A DNA stretch of 64,000 nucleotides from Pseudomonas sp. Bc-h (GTDB taxonomy: Bacteria > Pseudomonadota > Gammaproteobacteria > Pseudomonadales > Pseudomonadaceae). The notes beneath the pieces are model-generated. The model ran no database searches. It was not told the DNA's origin and saw only the letters and a list, made by a program, of their open reading frames with translations. The stretch's first letter is position 1. The number at the start of each line of letters is the position of its first letter. The DNA lies in contig NZ_MUIN01000009.1 of NCBI RefSeq assembly GCF_002080045.1, forward strand, positions 237,098 through 301,097, in the 5' to 3' direction. The translations under genes were made by a program, and so were the position numbers. This document shows, in pieces, positions 51,388-60,584 of the stretch.

Positions 51388-52596
51388 ATGGGACCGTTGA
51401 CAGGAATGCGTGTGGTGGAACTGGCTCACATCATGTCCGGGCCGGTGTGCGGAATGATGCTGGCCGACATGGGCGCCGACGTGGTGAAGGTCGAGAAAGT
51501 ACCGGACGGCGACGATTCGCGGCGCTTCTCGCCGATCATGGCCAGCGGCGAATCGGCTGCGTTCATGGTGGTCAACCGCAACAAGCGCGGCATCGGCCTG
51601 AACCTGAAAACCGACGGCGGTCGTGACGTGCTTCGTCGGCTGCTGATGGACGCCGACGTGGTCACTGAAAACTATCGGGCCGGGACCATGGAGAAATTCG
51701 GGCTGGGTTACGAAGCGTTGAAAGCGCTCAATCCGGGGCTGATCTATTGCGCAATTTCCGGCTATGGACGCAGCGGCCCTTTCGGTGAAAAAGGCGGCTT
51801 CGATCTGATCGCCCAAGGCATGAGCGGCATGATGAGCATGACCGGTGAAGCCGGGCGCGAGCCGGTGAAGGCGGGCTCGCCGGTGGCCGACATCAACTCC
51901 GGGATTCTCGCCGCGCTGGGCATCTGTGCGGCCTACGCGGCCAAGCAACGGACAGGCCTGGGGCAGATGGTCGACACCTCGCTGTTCGAAGCCGGATTGC
52001 AGCAGATGTACTGGCCCGCCGCGTCGTATTTCGCGGACGGCACCATCCTGCCAAAAATGGGCTCAGCCAACTCCACCAGCGCGCCGTATCAGGTGTTCCG
52101 CACCGCCGATGGCTGGATCAACATCGGCGCCGCCAACCAAGCCAACTACGAACGTCTGGTCGAAGCCCTCGCCGTGCCGCAGCTCAAGGCTGACCCGCGT
52201 TTCGCCAGCAATGCGCTGCGCCTGCAACATCGCCCGGCGCTGGTGGAAATCCTCAACGAAGTGCTGGTCGCCCGCACCACCGATGAGTGGATGGTGCTGT
52301 TCGACAACCTGGGGCTGCCCGCAGGCCCGGTACTGGACATCGCCGCCGCCCTCGCCCATCCACAGACCCAGGCTCGTGGCATGGTCGTGGAGACCGAGCA
52401 CCCCACCGAAGGCCGGGTACGCGGCGTGGGCCTGCCGATTCACTTCTCCGATCTGGACAGCGGCGACAAGCCTGCCAGCCGCCCCGCGCCGCTGCTCGGT
52501 GAGCACACCCGCGAGGTACTCAAGGAAAGCGGTTACGCCGAGGATGAAATCAACGAACTGATTCGCAGCCAGGCCGTACTGGCGCGCGCCTCCTGA
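51388..52596 (+). CDS. Class III CoA-transferase, CaiB/BaiF family
   Basis: 402 residues. The N-terminal MRVVELAHIMSGPVCGMMLADMGADVVK, the LNLKTDGGRDVLRRLL segment and the TGLGQMVDTSLFEAG motif (189-203), which carries the conserved acidic active-site region (Asp196), are typical. It moves CoA from a donor such as succinyl-CoA to a carboxylic acid. As the first activating enzyme in the cluster it would load the imported acid onto CoA. Confidence 0.9.
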   Translation: MGPLTGMRVVELAHIMSGPVCGMMLADMGADVVKVEKVPDGDDSRRFSPIMASGESAAFMVVNRNKRGIGLNLKTDGGRDVLRRLLMDADVVTENYRAGTMEKFGLGYEALKALNPGLIYCAISGYGRSGPFGEKGGFDLIAQGMSGMMSMTGEAGREPVKAGSPVADINSGILAALGICAAYAAKQRTGLGQMVDTSLFEAGLQQMYWPAASYFADGTILPKMGSANSTSAPYQVFRTADGWINIGAANQANYERLVEALAVPQLKADPRFASNALRLQHRPALVEILNEVLVARTTDEWMVLFDNLGLPAGPVLDIAAALAHPQTQARGMVVETEHPTEGRVRGVGLPIHFSDLDSGDKPASRPAPLLGEHTREVLKESGYAEDEINELIRSQAVLARAS

Positions 52597-52663
52597 GTGA
52601 GCCGAGGCCTAGCCTGATTCCCGAACCAACGATCATCACAACAAGAACAACAAGGTGAACATC

Positions 52664-53707
52664 ATGAGTCGCATCCTGACCGAAGGCGTAAGCCGCCGTT
52701 CATTCCTGATATCGGCCGGCGCCGCAGCCGGTGGCGTCGCTGCCGCCAGCCTGTTGCCGTCCTGGGCCTTTGCCGCCAGCAAACCCATTGTGCTGCGTTA
52801 CACCAGCAGCCTGCCCGACACTCACCCGCTCAACCAGCAGATGAAAGCCGCCTCCGCCGCCATCGGCACCGAAACCAACGGCGCGGTGGACCTGCAGGTG
52901 TACGCCAACGCGTCCATGGGTGGCGACACCGACATGCTGTCCCAGGTGCGCGCCGGTGCGGTGGATTTCATCCCCCTGCCCGGGGCGATTCTGTCGACGC
53001 TGGTGCCGGTCATGTCCATCGAAAGCATGCCGTTCGCCTTCAAGGATTACGACAGCGTCTGGGCTGCGCTGGACGGCAAGCTCGGTGATCACGTCCGGGC
53101 GCAGACCGCCAAGACAGGGCTGATCGCGATGGACAAGGTCTGGAACAACGGCTTCCGCCAGATCACCAGTTCGACCCGCCCGATCAACACCCCGCAAGAC
53201 CTCGCCGGGTTCAAGCTAAGGGTGCTGGTCAGCCCGCTGTGGACCTCGATGTTCAGCGCTCTGGGCGCCGCGCCAACCGGCATCAGCATCAACGAAACCT
53301 ACTCCGCGTTGCAGACCAAAGTCGTCGACGGTCAGGAGAACCCCTTGGTGGTGGTCGAGTCGGCGCGCTTTTACGAGGTGCAGAAATTCTGCTCGATGAC
53401 CGACCACATCTGGGGCGGCTTCTGGATGCTCGCCTCGGGCAAGACCTGGCCGAAACTGCCCGCCGACGTGCAGGAAATCGTCGCGCGGCAGATCAACGCC
53501 GCCGCGCTTGTACAGCGTCAGCAGGTCATCGACCTCAACGCCAGCCTTGAACCTGCCCTGACCGCCAAGGGCGTGACGTTCAACAAGGTCGATCGCTCGC
53601 TGTTCCGCACCGACCTGCAGAACAAAGGCTTCTACACACAGTGGAAGAAAAAGTACGGCGACGAAGCCTGGGCCCTGCTTGAGCAATACGCAGGTCAACT
53701 GTCCTGA
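52664..53707 (+). CDS. dctP: TRAP transporter substrate-binding protein, Tat-exported
   Basis: 347 residues from the ATG at 52664; a GTG three codons upstream is an alternative. The signal SRRSFLISAGAAAGG is a twin-arginine motif, unusual but known for TRAP binding proteins. The mature part shows the DctP fold, with TSLPDTHPLNQQM-like start, VRAGAVDFIPLPGAI, and the ligand-binding DGQENPLVVVESARFYEVQK. It captures an organic acid in the periplasm and hands it to the fused permease 13 bases downstream. Confidence 0.92.
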   Translation: MSRILTEGVSRRSFLISAGAAAGGVAAASLLPSWAFAASKPIVLRYTSSLPDTHPLNQQMKAASAAIGTETNGAVDLQVYANASMGGDTDMLSQVRAGAVDFIPLPGAILSTLVPVMSIESMPFAFKDYDSVWAALDGKLGDHVRAQTAKTGLIAMDKVWNNGFRQITSSTRPINTPQDLAGFKLRVLVSPLWTSMFSALGAAPTGISINETYSALQTKVVDGQENPLVVVESARFYEVQKFCSMTDHIWGGFWMLASGKTWPKLPADVQEIVARQINAAALVQRQQVIDLNASLEPALTAKGVTFNKVDRSLFRTDLQNKGFYTQWKKKYGDEAWALLEQYAGQLS

Positions 53708-53720
53708 GCGGAGATAGGTC

Positions 53721-55679
53721 ATGAAAAACGAGATGCCTGTGACGGAGGTTTCCATGTCGAAGCTGTCCGTGCCGAAGCCTTCTGTGAAAACGTCGGGCGC
53801 TGAAAAACCCGCGGCCGACCAGGGATCCGGTCCGCGCCAGGCCGTGTTCCGTCTGGGACGCGCGCTGGATACCTTTTTGCGCTGGACCACCGAAGGCACT
53901 GCTGCGCTGCTGGTGGTGGTCGAAGTGGTGCTGTTGTTCAGTAACGTGTTTTCCCGCTACGCGCTCAACCAGCCGATTGTCTGGGGCGACGAGATGGCGT
54001 CGCTGCTGTTTCTCTGGCTGGCGATGCTCGGCTCGGTGGTGGCCATGCGTCGCGGCGAACACATGCGTCTGACCTCTTTCATTGCACACCTGCCCGCGCA
54101 CAAACGGGCCTTCGTCGACACATTCGGCGCGGTGATCGTCATCACGTTCATCGTCATGCTGTTTTCCCCGGCGTGGGAGTACGTCAGCGACGAGTGGATC
54201 ATCACCACCGCCGCGCTGGAAATCCCCAACGCCCTGCGTGTCTCGGCGATTGCCGTGGGCCTGACGTTGATGCTGATGACCTGCGTCGCCCGGTTGATGA
54301 CCAGCGCCAGGCTGATCGACTTCGTGGTCTCGGTGGCGATTCTCGGCTCGGTCGCGGCGCTGCTCTGGAGCGCGGAAAGCGTCATGCACCTGATGGGCAA
54401 CTGGAACCTGATCATCTTTTTCATGATCGGCGTGATGACCATGATCGTGATAGGCGTGCCGATCATGGTGGCGTTCGGTCTGGCCACCGTGGCCTACCTT
54501 TCGACCCTCACCAATACACCGCTGACGCTGGTGGTCGGGCGCATGGACGAAGGTATGGCGAGCCTGATCCTGTTGGCCATCCCGCTGTTCGTGTTCCTCG
54601 GCGCACTGATCGAAGCGATGGGCATGGCGCGGGCAATGATTGCCTTTCTCTGCTCGTTGATCGGTCACGTTCGCGGTGGGCTTTCCTATGTATTGATCGG
54701 CGCCATCTACCTGATCTCGGGCATTTCCGGCTCCAAGGCTGCGGACATGGCCGCCATCGCCCCGGCGCTGTTTCCGGAAATGAAGAAGCGTGGCGAAGAC
54801 GAAAACGAACTGGTGGCGATGCTCAATGCCTCCGGCGCGATGTCCGAAACCATTCCGCCCAGCCTGGTGTTGATCACCATCGGCTCGGTGACCGGCGTGT
54901 CGATTTCCGCGCTGTTCACCGGCGGTTTCATGCCAGCGGTGGTCGGCGCAATCGCCATGGCAGCGGTGGTCTGGTGGAAGAACCGCAAGCGCGCGGCCTG
55001 CGAAGTGAAACGCGCCAGCGCCGCGCAGATCGGGCGCTCGCTGCTCATCGCCCTGCCCGCTCTGGCCCTGCCCTTCGTGATCCGCACGGCCGTGGTCGAA
55101 GGCGTTGCGACTGCGACCGAAGTCGCGGCCATCGGCGTGGCCTACACCTTCATCGCCGGTTTGCTGTGCTATCGCTGCTTCGACTGGCGCCGCCTGTACC
55201 CAATCCTGGTCAGCACCGCTTCGTTGTCCGGCTCGATCCTGATCATCATCGGCAGCGCCACGGCCATGGCCTGGGCGCTCACGCAATCGGGTTTTTCTCA
55301 TCAACTGGCGCAACTGATGTCGACGGTGCCGGGCGGTGCCATGGGCTTTCTGATCATCTCGGCAGTGGCCTTCATCGTGCTCGGCAGTTTCCTGGAGGGC
55401 ATCCCGGCCATCGTGCTGTTCGGCCCGCTGCTGTTCCCGATCGCCCGGACCATGGGCATCAACGATGTGCACTACGCCATGGTGGCGATTTTCGCCATGG
55501 GCCTGGGCCTGTTCGCGCCGCCATTCGGGGTCGGCTTCTACGCCGCATGCGCCATCGCCAAGGTCGACCCTACCGGCGCGATGCGTCGGGTCTGGCCGTA
55601 TCTGGGCGCGTTGGTCCTGGCGCTGGGCGTGTTGATTGCCGTGCCGTGGGTCTCGATTGGTTTCCTGCCCGCTCGCTGA
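53721..55679 (+). CDS. TRAP transporter fused permease, DctQ-DctM
   Basis: 652 residues, fusing a four-span DctQ small subunit (about 60-210, with the conserved VWGDEMASLLFLWLAMLGS) to a DctM large subunit (about 225-650, starting GVPIMVAFGLATVAYL, with SGISGSKAADMAAIAPALFPEMKKRG). It is a sodium-driven inner-membrane importer working with the binding protein upstream. The first 45 residues are cytoplasmic, Pro/Ser rich and probably non-essential. Confidence 0.92.
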   Translation: MKNEMPVTEVSMSKLSVPKPSVKTSGAEKPAADQGSGPRQAVFRLGRALDTFLRWTTEGTAALLVVVEVVLLFSNVFSRYALNQPIVWGDEMASLLFLWLAMLGSVVAMRRGEHMRLTSFIAHLPAHKRAFVDTFGAVIVITFIVMLFSPAWEYVSDEWIITTAALEIPNALRVSAIAVGLTLMLMTCVARLMTSARLIDFVVSVAILGSVAALLWSAESVMHLMGNWNLIIFFMIGVMTMIVIGVPIMVAFGLATVAYLSTLTNTPLTLVVGRMDEGMASLILLAIPLFVFLGALIEAMGMARAMIAFLCSLIGHVRGGLSYVLIGAIYLISGISGSKAADMAAIAPALFPEMKKRGEDENELVAMLNASGAMSETIPPSLVLITIGSVTGVSISALFTGGFMPAVVGAIAMAAVVWWKNRKRAACEVKRASAAQIGRSLLIALPALALPFVIRTAVVEGVATATEVAAIGVAYTFIAGLLCYRCFDWRRLYPILVSTASLSGSILIIIGSATAMAWALTQSGFSHQLAQLMSTVPGGAMGFLIISAVAFIVLGSFLEGIPAIVLFGPLLFPIARTMGINDVHYAMVAIFAMGLGLFAPPFGVGFYAACAIAKVDPTGAMRRVWPYLGALVLALGVLIAVPWVSIGFLPAR

Positions 55680-55754
55680 GTTTCGTCTGCCCTTCACGCC
55701 ATCGGGTCGTCGCCCGGTGGCTCACCAAACCCTTGATTGACACAGAGGTTGCCC

Positions 55755-56213
55755 ATGAACTTCTCCACCCTCAACACCGGTGACTACACCGAACGCCAGT
55801 TGACCGTCGACCGTGAGCGCACGATCTCGTTTCTTGGCGAAGACCTGCGCATCTACGCCACGCCGCGGCTGGTGGACGACATCGAACAGACCTGCCTGGA
55901 CTACCTGCTGACGTTTCTGGACGACGGTGAAAACACTGTCGGTGCGGCGGTCGACATCCGCCACGTCGGGGCCACGTTGCTGGGCATGTCGGTCAGCATC
56001 GTCGCCAGCGTCATGCGCATTGAAGGCCGCAGCGTGACCTTCAACATCGAGGTGCGCGACGACGTCGAGCTGGTCGCGACCGCCGCCCACACCCGCGTGG
56101 TGATCAACGTCGCCAAGCTGCGCAGCAAGGTGCAGGCCAAGGCAGCATCGGCACTGGCCGGCGACAGCGAAGATGTCGCGCTGAGCACCGCGCGTCTGGC
56201 CGCGTCCCGTTGA
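55755..56213 (+). CDS. FlK-like hotdog thioesterase
   Basis: 152 residues of hotdog fold. Thr36 (ATPRL), Glu44 (DIEQTC) and His70 (DIRHVGATLLG) have the same 8- and 26-residue spacings as the Thr42-Glu50-His76 triad of fluoroacetyl-CoA thioesterase FlK. Many FlK-like proteins occur outside organofluorine pathways, so the spacing shows family and likely catalysis, not substrate. In this cluster it may release a CoA ester or clear a toxic one. AGAGGTTGCCC precedes the ATG, and it overlaps a possible TTG start of the next gene. Confidence 0.87.
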   Translation: MNFSTLNTGDYTERQLTVDRERTISFLGEDLRIYATPRLVDDIEQTCLDYLLTFLDDGENTVGAAVDIRHVGATLLGMSVSIVASVMRIEGRSVTFNIEVRDDVELVATAAHTRVVINVAKLRSKVQAKAASALAGDSEDVALSTARLAASR

Positions 56214-56230
56214 AGCAGGGAGATCGCACG

Positions 56231-57202
56231 ATGATCACCTTGCACCAACGCAATGGCCTGCCGAACCTCGCTGCCGAGGACGCATTGCCGGTGGTCGATG
56301 CCCATCATCATTTGTGGGACCTCTCGGCGGGGCGTTACCCGTGGTTGCAGGACGACTACCACGAAGCGTTCTTTCTCGGCGACTACCGGGTCCTGTGTCA
56401 GGACTTCCTGCCGGAGCAGTTTCTCGCCCTGACCCAACATCAGCGCCTGATCGGCACCGTGCATGTCGAGGCCGAACGCGCTCGCGACGAACAACTGGCC
56501 GAGACGCACTGGCTGGAGCAGGTGCATGCGCGCTTCGGCTTTCCCAATGCCATCGTCGCCCACGCCTGGTTCGACCGCGAGGACAGTGACGAGAGGCTTG
56601 CGGCTCAGGCCGCACGGCCACTGGTCAGGGGCATCCGCTCCAAACCGGTGACTTCAGACTGGCCCGGGGTGTCGATTGCCGGCGCGCGCGGAACCATGCA
56701 AGACCCGAAATGGCTCGACGGCTTTTCGCGCCTGGCCGATCACGGCCTTTCGTGGGACCTGCGCGTGCCGCCCTGGCACCTGATCGAGGCCGCTGAGGTG
56801 GCGGCGATGTTTCCACAGATCCAGATCGCCCTGAACCACACCGGCTTCGCCTGGGATCGCAGCGCTGAAGGCATGCGGCGCTGGCGCGAAGGCCTGGAGG
56901 CGCTGGCCTCGCAACCCAATGTTCACATCAAGCTGTCTGAGTTCGGCCTGAAAGATTCGCCCTGGCGCTATGAAGACAATCGCGTGGTGGTGCTGACCGC
57001 TCTGGAAATATTCGGGCCGCAGCGCTGCATGTTCGCCAGCAACTTCCCGGTCGCCAGCTTGCGTGCGTCCTACGACACCCTTGCCGACGGTATGGCGCAG
57101 ATGCTCGCGCCGATGGGCCGAGCGGTGCAGGAAGCTGTGTTTGCGGGGAATGCCCAACGTTTCTATCGCCTCAACCTCGCCGACAGCGGAGTCACGCAAT
57201 GA
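56231..57202 (+). CDS. Amidohydrolase/lactonase-type metal hydrolase
   Basis: 323 residues from the ATG at 56231. It begins LPVVDAHHHLWDLSAGRYPWL, the HxH metal motif and W of the COG3618 L-fuconolactonase/LigI-like group, and has NHTGFAWDRS with the metal His in the middle. The place of the catalytic Asp (GSDWP in most members) reads ASNFP, so Asn replaces Asp. The family opens lactones. It overlaps its paralogue downstream by four bases (ATGA). Confidence 0.87.
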   Translation: MITLHQRNGLPNLAAEDALPVVDAHHHLWDLSAGRYPWLQDDYHEAFFLGDYRVLCQDFLPEQFLALTQHQRLIGTVHVEAERARDEQLAETHWLEQVHARFGFPNAIVAHAWFDREDSDERLAAQAARPLVRGIRSKPVTSDWPGVSIAGARGTMQDPKWLDGFSRLADHGLSWDLRVPPWHLIEAAEVAAMFPQIQIALNHTGFAWDRSAEGMRRWREGLEALASQPNVHIKLSEFGLKDSPWRYEDNRVVVLTALEIFGPQRCMFASNFPVASLRASYDTLADGMAQMLAPMGRAVQEAVFAGNAQRFYRLNLADSGVTQ

Positions 57203-58167
57203 CCGACGCAATGACCGAGCACACTGTGGACTGGCGAGCGCGCTTTCTGGCCAGCGGCGACGACGCCGACCTGCCGATTGTCGATGCCCATCAGCACTAC
57301 TTCGACATCGAACGGCACTACTACCCGTGGCTCAACGACAGACCGTTGCGGCCTTTTCGCTACGGCGATTACAGCAAGATCTGCTGCAACTTCCTGCCCG
57401 AAGATTACCGGCGCCAGCGTGGTCGGCACCGCATCGTCCAGACCGTGGTGATCGAGGGCGAATGGGACCCGGCAACGCCTGGGGACGAGGTACGTTTCAT
57501 CGAAGCGTTGGCGCGTAAAGAGCCGACACTGGCAGCGATGGTCGGCCAGGCCTGGCTGGACCAGGCCGATGCTTGCGAGCTGTTACGTGAATACGGCGCC
57601 AATCCCCTGGTGCGCGGCATCCGTCACAAACCGGTGGTGACCGAGCGCGAGCACTGGCGCGACAACTTTGCTGCGCCCGGCTCCATGCGTGATCCGCGCT
57701 GGCGCGATGGCTACGGGATGCTCGCCACCAACGGTCTGCACTTCGAGCTGCAAGCGCCGTGGTGGCACTTGCCGGAAGCCGCCGAACTGGCTCGGGATTT
57801 TCCGCAGGTCACCATCGTGCTCAACCACACGGGCCTGCCCGCCGACCGCTCTGCCGAAGGTCTTGCAGGTTGGCGTGAGGCGCTGGCGACCCTGGCTCGC
57901 GAACCCAACGTGGCGTTGAAGATCTCCGGTATCTGCATTCCCGGCCAGCCGTGGCCAGTGGAGTCGAACCGTCCCATCGTCAACGACGCGATCTCGATCT
58001 TCGATATCAGCCGCTGCGCCTTTGCCAGCAACTACCCGGTGGACGGCGTGGTGAACGGCTTGAGCGAGATTTACGACGGCTTCAAGGCCATCGTTCGGGA
58101 CCGTCCAGCCGACGAGCGTCTGGCTCTTTTTCACGACAACGCCAGGCGCCTTTATCGGCTGACCTGA
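57199..58167 (+). CDS. Amidohydrolase/lactonase-type metal hydrolase, second copy
   Basis: 322 residues, clearly paralogous to the preceding protein: LPIVDAHQHYFDIERHYYPWL, LVRGIRHKPVV, NHTGLPADRSAEGLAGW and CAFASNYPVDGV align throughout. Again Asn stands where Asp is usual. The two-paralogue operon suggests either substrate variants or a heteromer. Both lie between a thioesterase and an aldehyde dehydrogenase. Confidence 0.87.
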   Translation: MTDAMTEHTVDWRARFLASGDDADLPIVDAHQHYFDIERHYYPWLNDRPLRPFRYGDYSKICCNFLPEDYRRQRGRHRIVQTVVIEGEWDPATPGDEVRFIEALARKEPTLAAMVGQAWLDQADACELLREYGANPLVRGIRHKPVVTEREHWRDNFAAPGSMRDPRWRDGYGMLATNGLHFELQAPWWHLPEAAELARDFPQVTIVLNHTGLPADRSAEGLAGWREALATLAREPNVALKISGICIPGQPWPVESNRPIVNDAISIFDISRCAFASNYPVDGVVNGLSEIYDGFKAIVRDRPADERLALFHDNARRLYRLT

Positions 58168-58230
58168 GCGCTCTAATTCCCCCCTTTGGATCACTTTTGC
58201 CCGCTGTCTCGGGCCATTGAAGGAGTCGTT

Positions 58231-59808
58231 ATGTTTGAAGTTTCCGGTCACAACTACATTGCAGGCGAACGTTCGGCCCACGGCGCGCAGACCTTGCACA
58301 GCCATGACGCAAGCACCGGTGAAGCATTGCCTTTCAGTTTTCACGGCGCCACACCGGAGGAGGTGAACGCTGCGGCTCAGGCAGCAGCCAGCGCTTACCC
58401 GGTATTGCGCAGCCTGCCTGCCGAACGCCGCGCGCAGTTCCTCGAGGCCATCGCCACCGAACTGGACGCGCTGGACGAGCGCTTCATCGCCCTGGTCTGC
58501 CGCGAAACCGCATTGCCGGCTGCACGCATTCAAGGCGAACGCGCTCGCACCAGTGGGCAGATGCGCCTGTTTGCCCAGACCCTGCGTCGCGGCGACTTCT
58601 ACGGCGCCCGCATCGATCGAGCCCAACCCGAGCGCAAGCCATTACCGCGTACCGATCTGCGTCAATACCGCATCGGCCTGGGGCCGGTGGCGGTGTTCGG
58701 CGCCAGCAATTTCCCGCTGGCCTTCTCCACCGCCGGCGGCGACACCGCAGCCGCCCTCGCCGCCGGCTGCCCGGTGGTGTTCAAGGCTCACAGCGGGCAC
58801 ATGGCAACAGCCGACTACGTCGCCGACGCCATCGTGCGTGCCGCCGAAAAAACCGGCATGCCCAAGGGCGTGTTCAACATGCTGTATGGCAGCGTCGGGG
58901 AAGCGCTGGTCAAGCATCCGGCGATTCAGGCCGTGGGCTTCACCGGCTCGCTGCGTGGCGGTCGCGCACTGTGCGACATGGCCGCTGCACGGCCGCAGCC
59001 GATTCCGGTGTTCGCGGAAATGAGCAGCATCAACCCGGTGTTACTGATGCGCGACGCCCTGAAAGCACGAGGCGAGAAAATCGCCGCCGAGCTGACCGCC
59101 TCAGTGGTGCTCGGCGCCGGACAGTTCTGCACCAACCCCGGATTGGTGGTGGGCATTCGCTCGCCCGAATTCACCGCGTTCCAGCAGCGTTTTGCGCAAC
59201 TCATGAACGAGCAGCCGGCGCAGACCATGCTCAACAGCGGCGCCTTGAAAAGCTACTGCCATGGCCTGGAAAACCTGGCGGCGCATCCGGGCCTGACCCG
59301 ACTGGCGGGCGCCGAACAACAAGGCAATCAGGCACGCCCGCAACTGTTCAAGGCCGATGTCCGCCTGTTGCTGGAAGGCGATGAATTGCTCCAGGAAGAA
59401 GTGTTCGGCCCCACCACCATCCTCGTCGAAGCCGCTGACAGCAACGAACTGCTGCAGGCCTTGCACGGTTTGCGCGGTCAGCTCACGGCCACCCTGATCG
59501 TCGAAGAGACCGAGCTGGGAGATCTGGCCGAGGTGCTGGCTTTGCTTGAGCAAAAGGTCGGCCGGGTGCTGTTCAACGGCTACCCCACGGGCGTTGAAGT
59601 GTGCGAGGCCATGGTTCACGGCGGCCCGTATCCGGCGACTTCCGATGCGCGCGGTACGTCGGTCGGCACGCTGTCCATCGACCGTTTCCTGCGCCCGGTC
59701 TGCTACCAGAACTGCCCGGACGCCTTGCTGCCCGACGCCCTGAAAAATGCCAACCCGCTGAACATCGCGCGATTGGTGGACGGTGTCAGCAGTACTAGGC
59801 CGATCTAA
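58231..59808 (+). CDS. Aldehyde dehydrogenase, ketoglutarate-semialdehyde type
   Basis: 525 residues from the ATG at 58231 (AAGGAG upstream). Cys300 (GAGQFCTNPG) and Glu263 (FAEMSSINPV) are the catalytic pair, and the NADP-binding FGASNFPLAFS and GFTGSLRGG are in place. The sequence belongs to the NADP-dependent group used for alpha-ketoglutaric semialdehyde in sugar-acid and hydroxyproline breakdown. It would oxidise the aldehyde end-product of this pathway to an acid entering the TCA cycle. Confidence 0.9.
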   Translation: MFEVSGHNYIAGERSAHGAQTLHSHDASTGEALPFSFHGATPEEVNAAAQAAASAYPVLRSLPAERRAQFLEAIATELDALDERFIALVCRETALPAARIQGERARTSGQMRLFAQTLRRGDFYGARIDRAQPERKPLPRTDLRQYRIGLGPVAVFGASNFPLAFSTAGGDTAAALAAGCPVVFKAHSGHMATADYVADAIVRAAEKTGMPKGVFNMLYGSVGEALVKHPAIQAVGFTGSLRGGRALCDMAAARPQPIPVFAEMSSINPVLLMRDALKARGEKIAAELTASVVLGAGQFCTNPGLVVGIRSPEFTAFQQRFAQLMNEQPAQTMLNSGALKSYCHGLENLAAHPGLTRLAGAEQQGNQARPQLFKADVRLLLEGDELLQEEVFGPTTILVEAADSNELLQALHGLRGQLTATLIVEETELGDLAEVLALLEQKVGRVLFNGYPTGVEVCEAMVHGGPYPATSDARGTSVGTLSIDRFLRPVCYQNCPDALLPDALKNANPLNIARLVDGVSSTRPI

Positions 59809-59822
59809 GCCTCTCGCACAAC

Positions 59823-59848
59823 CTGTGGGAGGCCGACCTCTCCCACAG
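59823..59848. repeat. Minimal REP hairpin
   Basis: CTGTGGGAG (59823-59831) pairs perfectly with CTCCCACAG (59840-59848). It is the core shared by the longer REP elements in the window. Confidence 0.7.
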
Positions 59849-59954
59849 AAACTCATCACTGATAAAAAACTGCGCGCCTGTTGCAAGACAGGCGCTGGAT
59901 TCGTTCGCACTGAATGTCGCACCGCCCTTAAAAACAAAAAACAGAGGAAGCCCC

Positions 59955-60524
59955 ATGCTCGTCCATTCACAACCGCAACAACGCCTCTCAAAACTGATGC
60001 TCGCAGTCACTGCCGCCGTGCTGTTCAACGCAGCCCCAACCCTGGCCAACGCCGAGACTTCAACTGCCACGGCGCCCGCCCCGATGCAATGCGCAACCGA
60101 ATCCACACCGCGCTACAGCAAAACCCCGACCGGCTTTCTGATGGTCCTGCGCCAGGGCGATAACGCCTTCAAGGAACTGACCAAACTGGCCATTGCCGAG
60201 AAAATTCCCAGCGCGTCCATCAGCGGGATCGGCTTCGGCAACGTCAAATTCGGGTTCTGGAATAAAGACAAGAAAGACTTCGACGCCACGACATTCAGCA
60301 ATGTGGAGATGGCCAGCATCACGGGTTCCGTGGCCTGGAAGAACGATCAACCGTCGATCCACATGCACGGCGTCGCCGGTGACGCGACCTTCCAGGCCTA
60401 CGGCGGCCACATCCTCGACTTCGAAGTCACCACCGGCTCGATGGAAATCACCGTGATCGTCCACCCCAGACGCCTGGAGCGCGGTATCGATCCGTGCATT
60501 GGGGCGAATGTACTGGGGATCTGA
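59955..60524 (+). CDS. Exported PPC-domain (DUF296) protein
   Basis: 189 residues, with AGAGGAAG before the ATG. Residues 1-33 form a signal peptide ending TLANAE. The mature domain is a PPC/DUF296 fold, with GFLMVLRQGDNAFKELTKLA, GIGFGNVKFGFWN and the conserved HMHGVAGDATFQAYGGHILD. In cytoplasmic family members this surface binds DNA or metal ions; a secreted version is unusual. Two Cys at about 46 and 182 could form a disulfide. It may be a periplasmic accessory of the cluster, as it closes the same-strand run. Confidence 0.82.
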   Translation: MLVHSQPQQRLSKLMLAVTAAVLFNAAPTLANAETSTATAPAPMQCATESTPRYSKTPTGFLMVLRQGDNAFKELTKLAIAEKIPSASISGIGFGNVKFGFWNKDKKDFDATTFSNVEMASITGSVAWKNDQPSIHMHGVAGDATFQAYGGHILDFEVTTGSMEITVIVHPRRLERGIDPCIGANVLGI

Positions 60525-60542
60525 TCCCCAGGATGCAATAAA

Positions 60543-60577
60543 GCAAAAAGGCCTCGATCAACATCGAGGCCTTTTGC
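60543..60577. terminator. Bidirectional terminator after the catabolic operon
   Basis: AAAAGGCCTCGAT (60546-60558) pairs perfectly with ATCGAGGCCTTTT (60563-60575). It lies between the PPC-domain gene and the convergent dehydrogenase gene and can serve both. Confidence 0.88.
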
Positions 60578-60584
60578 TGTCAGC

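Noticed and set aside
53580..55697. A 705-codon open frame opposite the TRAP permease gene
   Set aside because: Extreme His/Asp/Arg/Gln composition is the antisense of a hydrophobic membrane protein.
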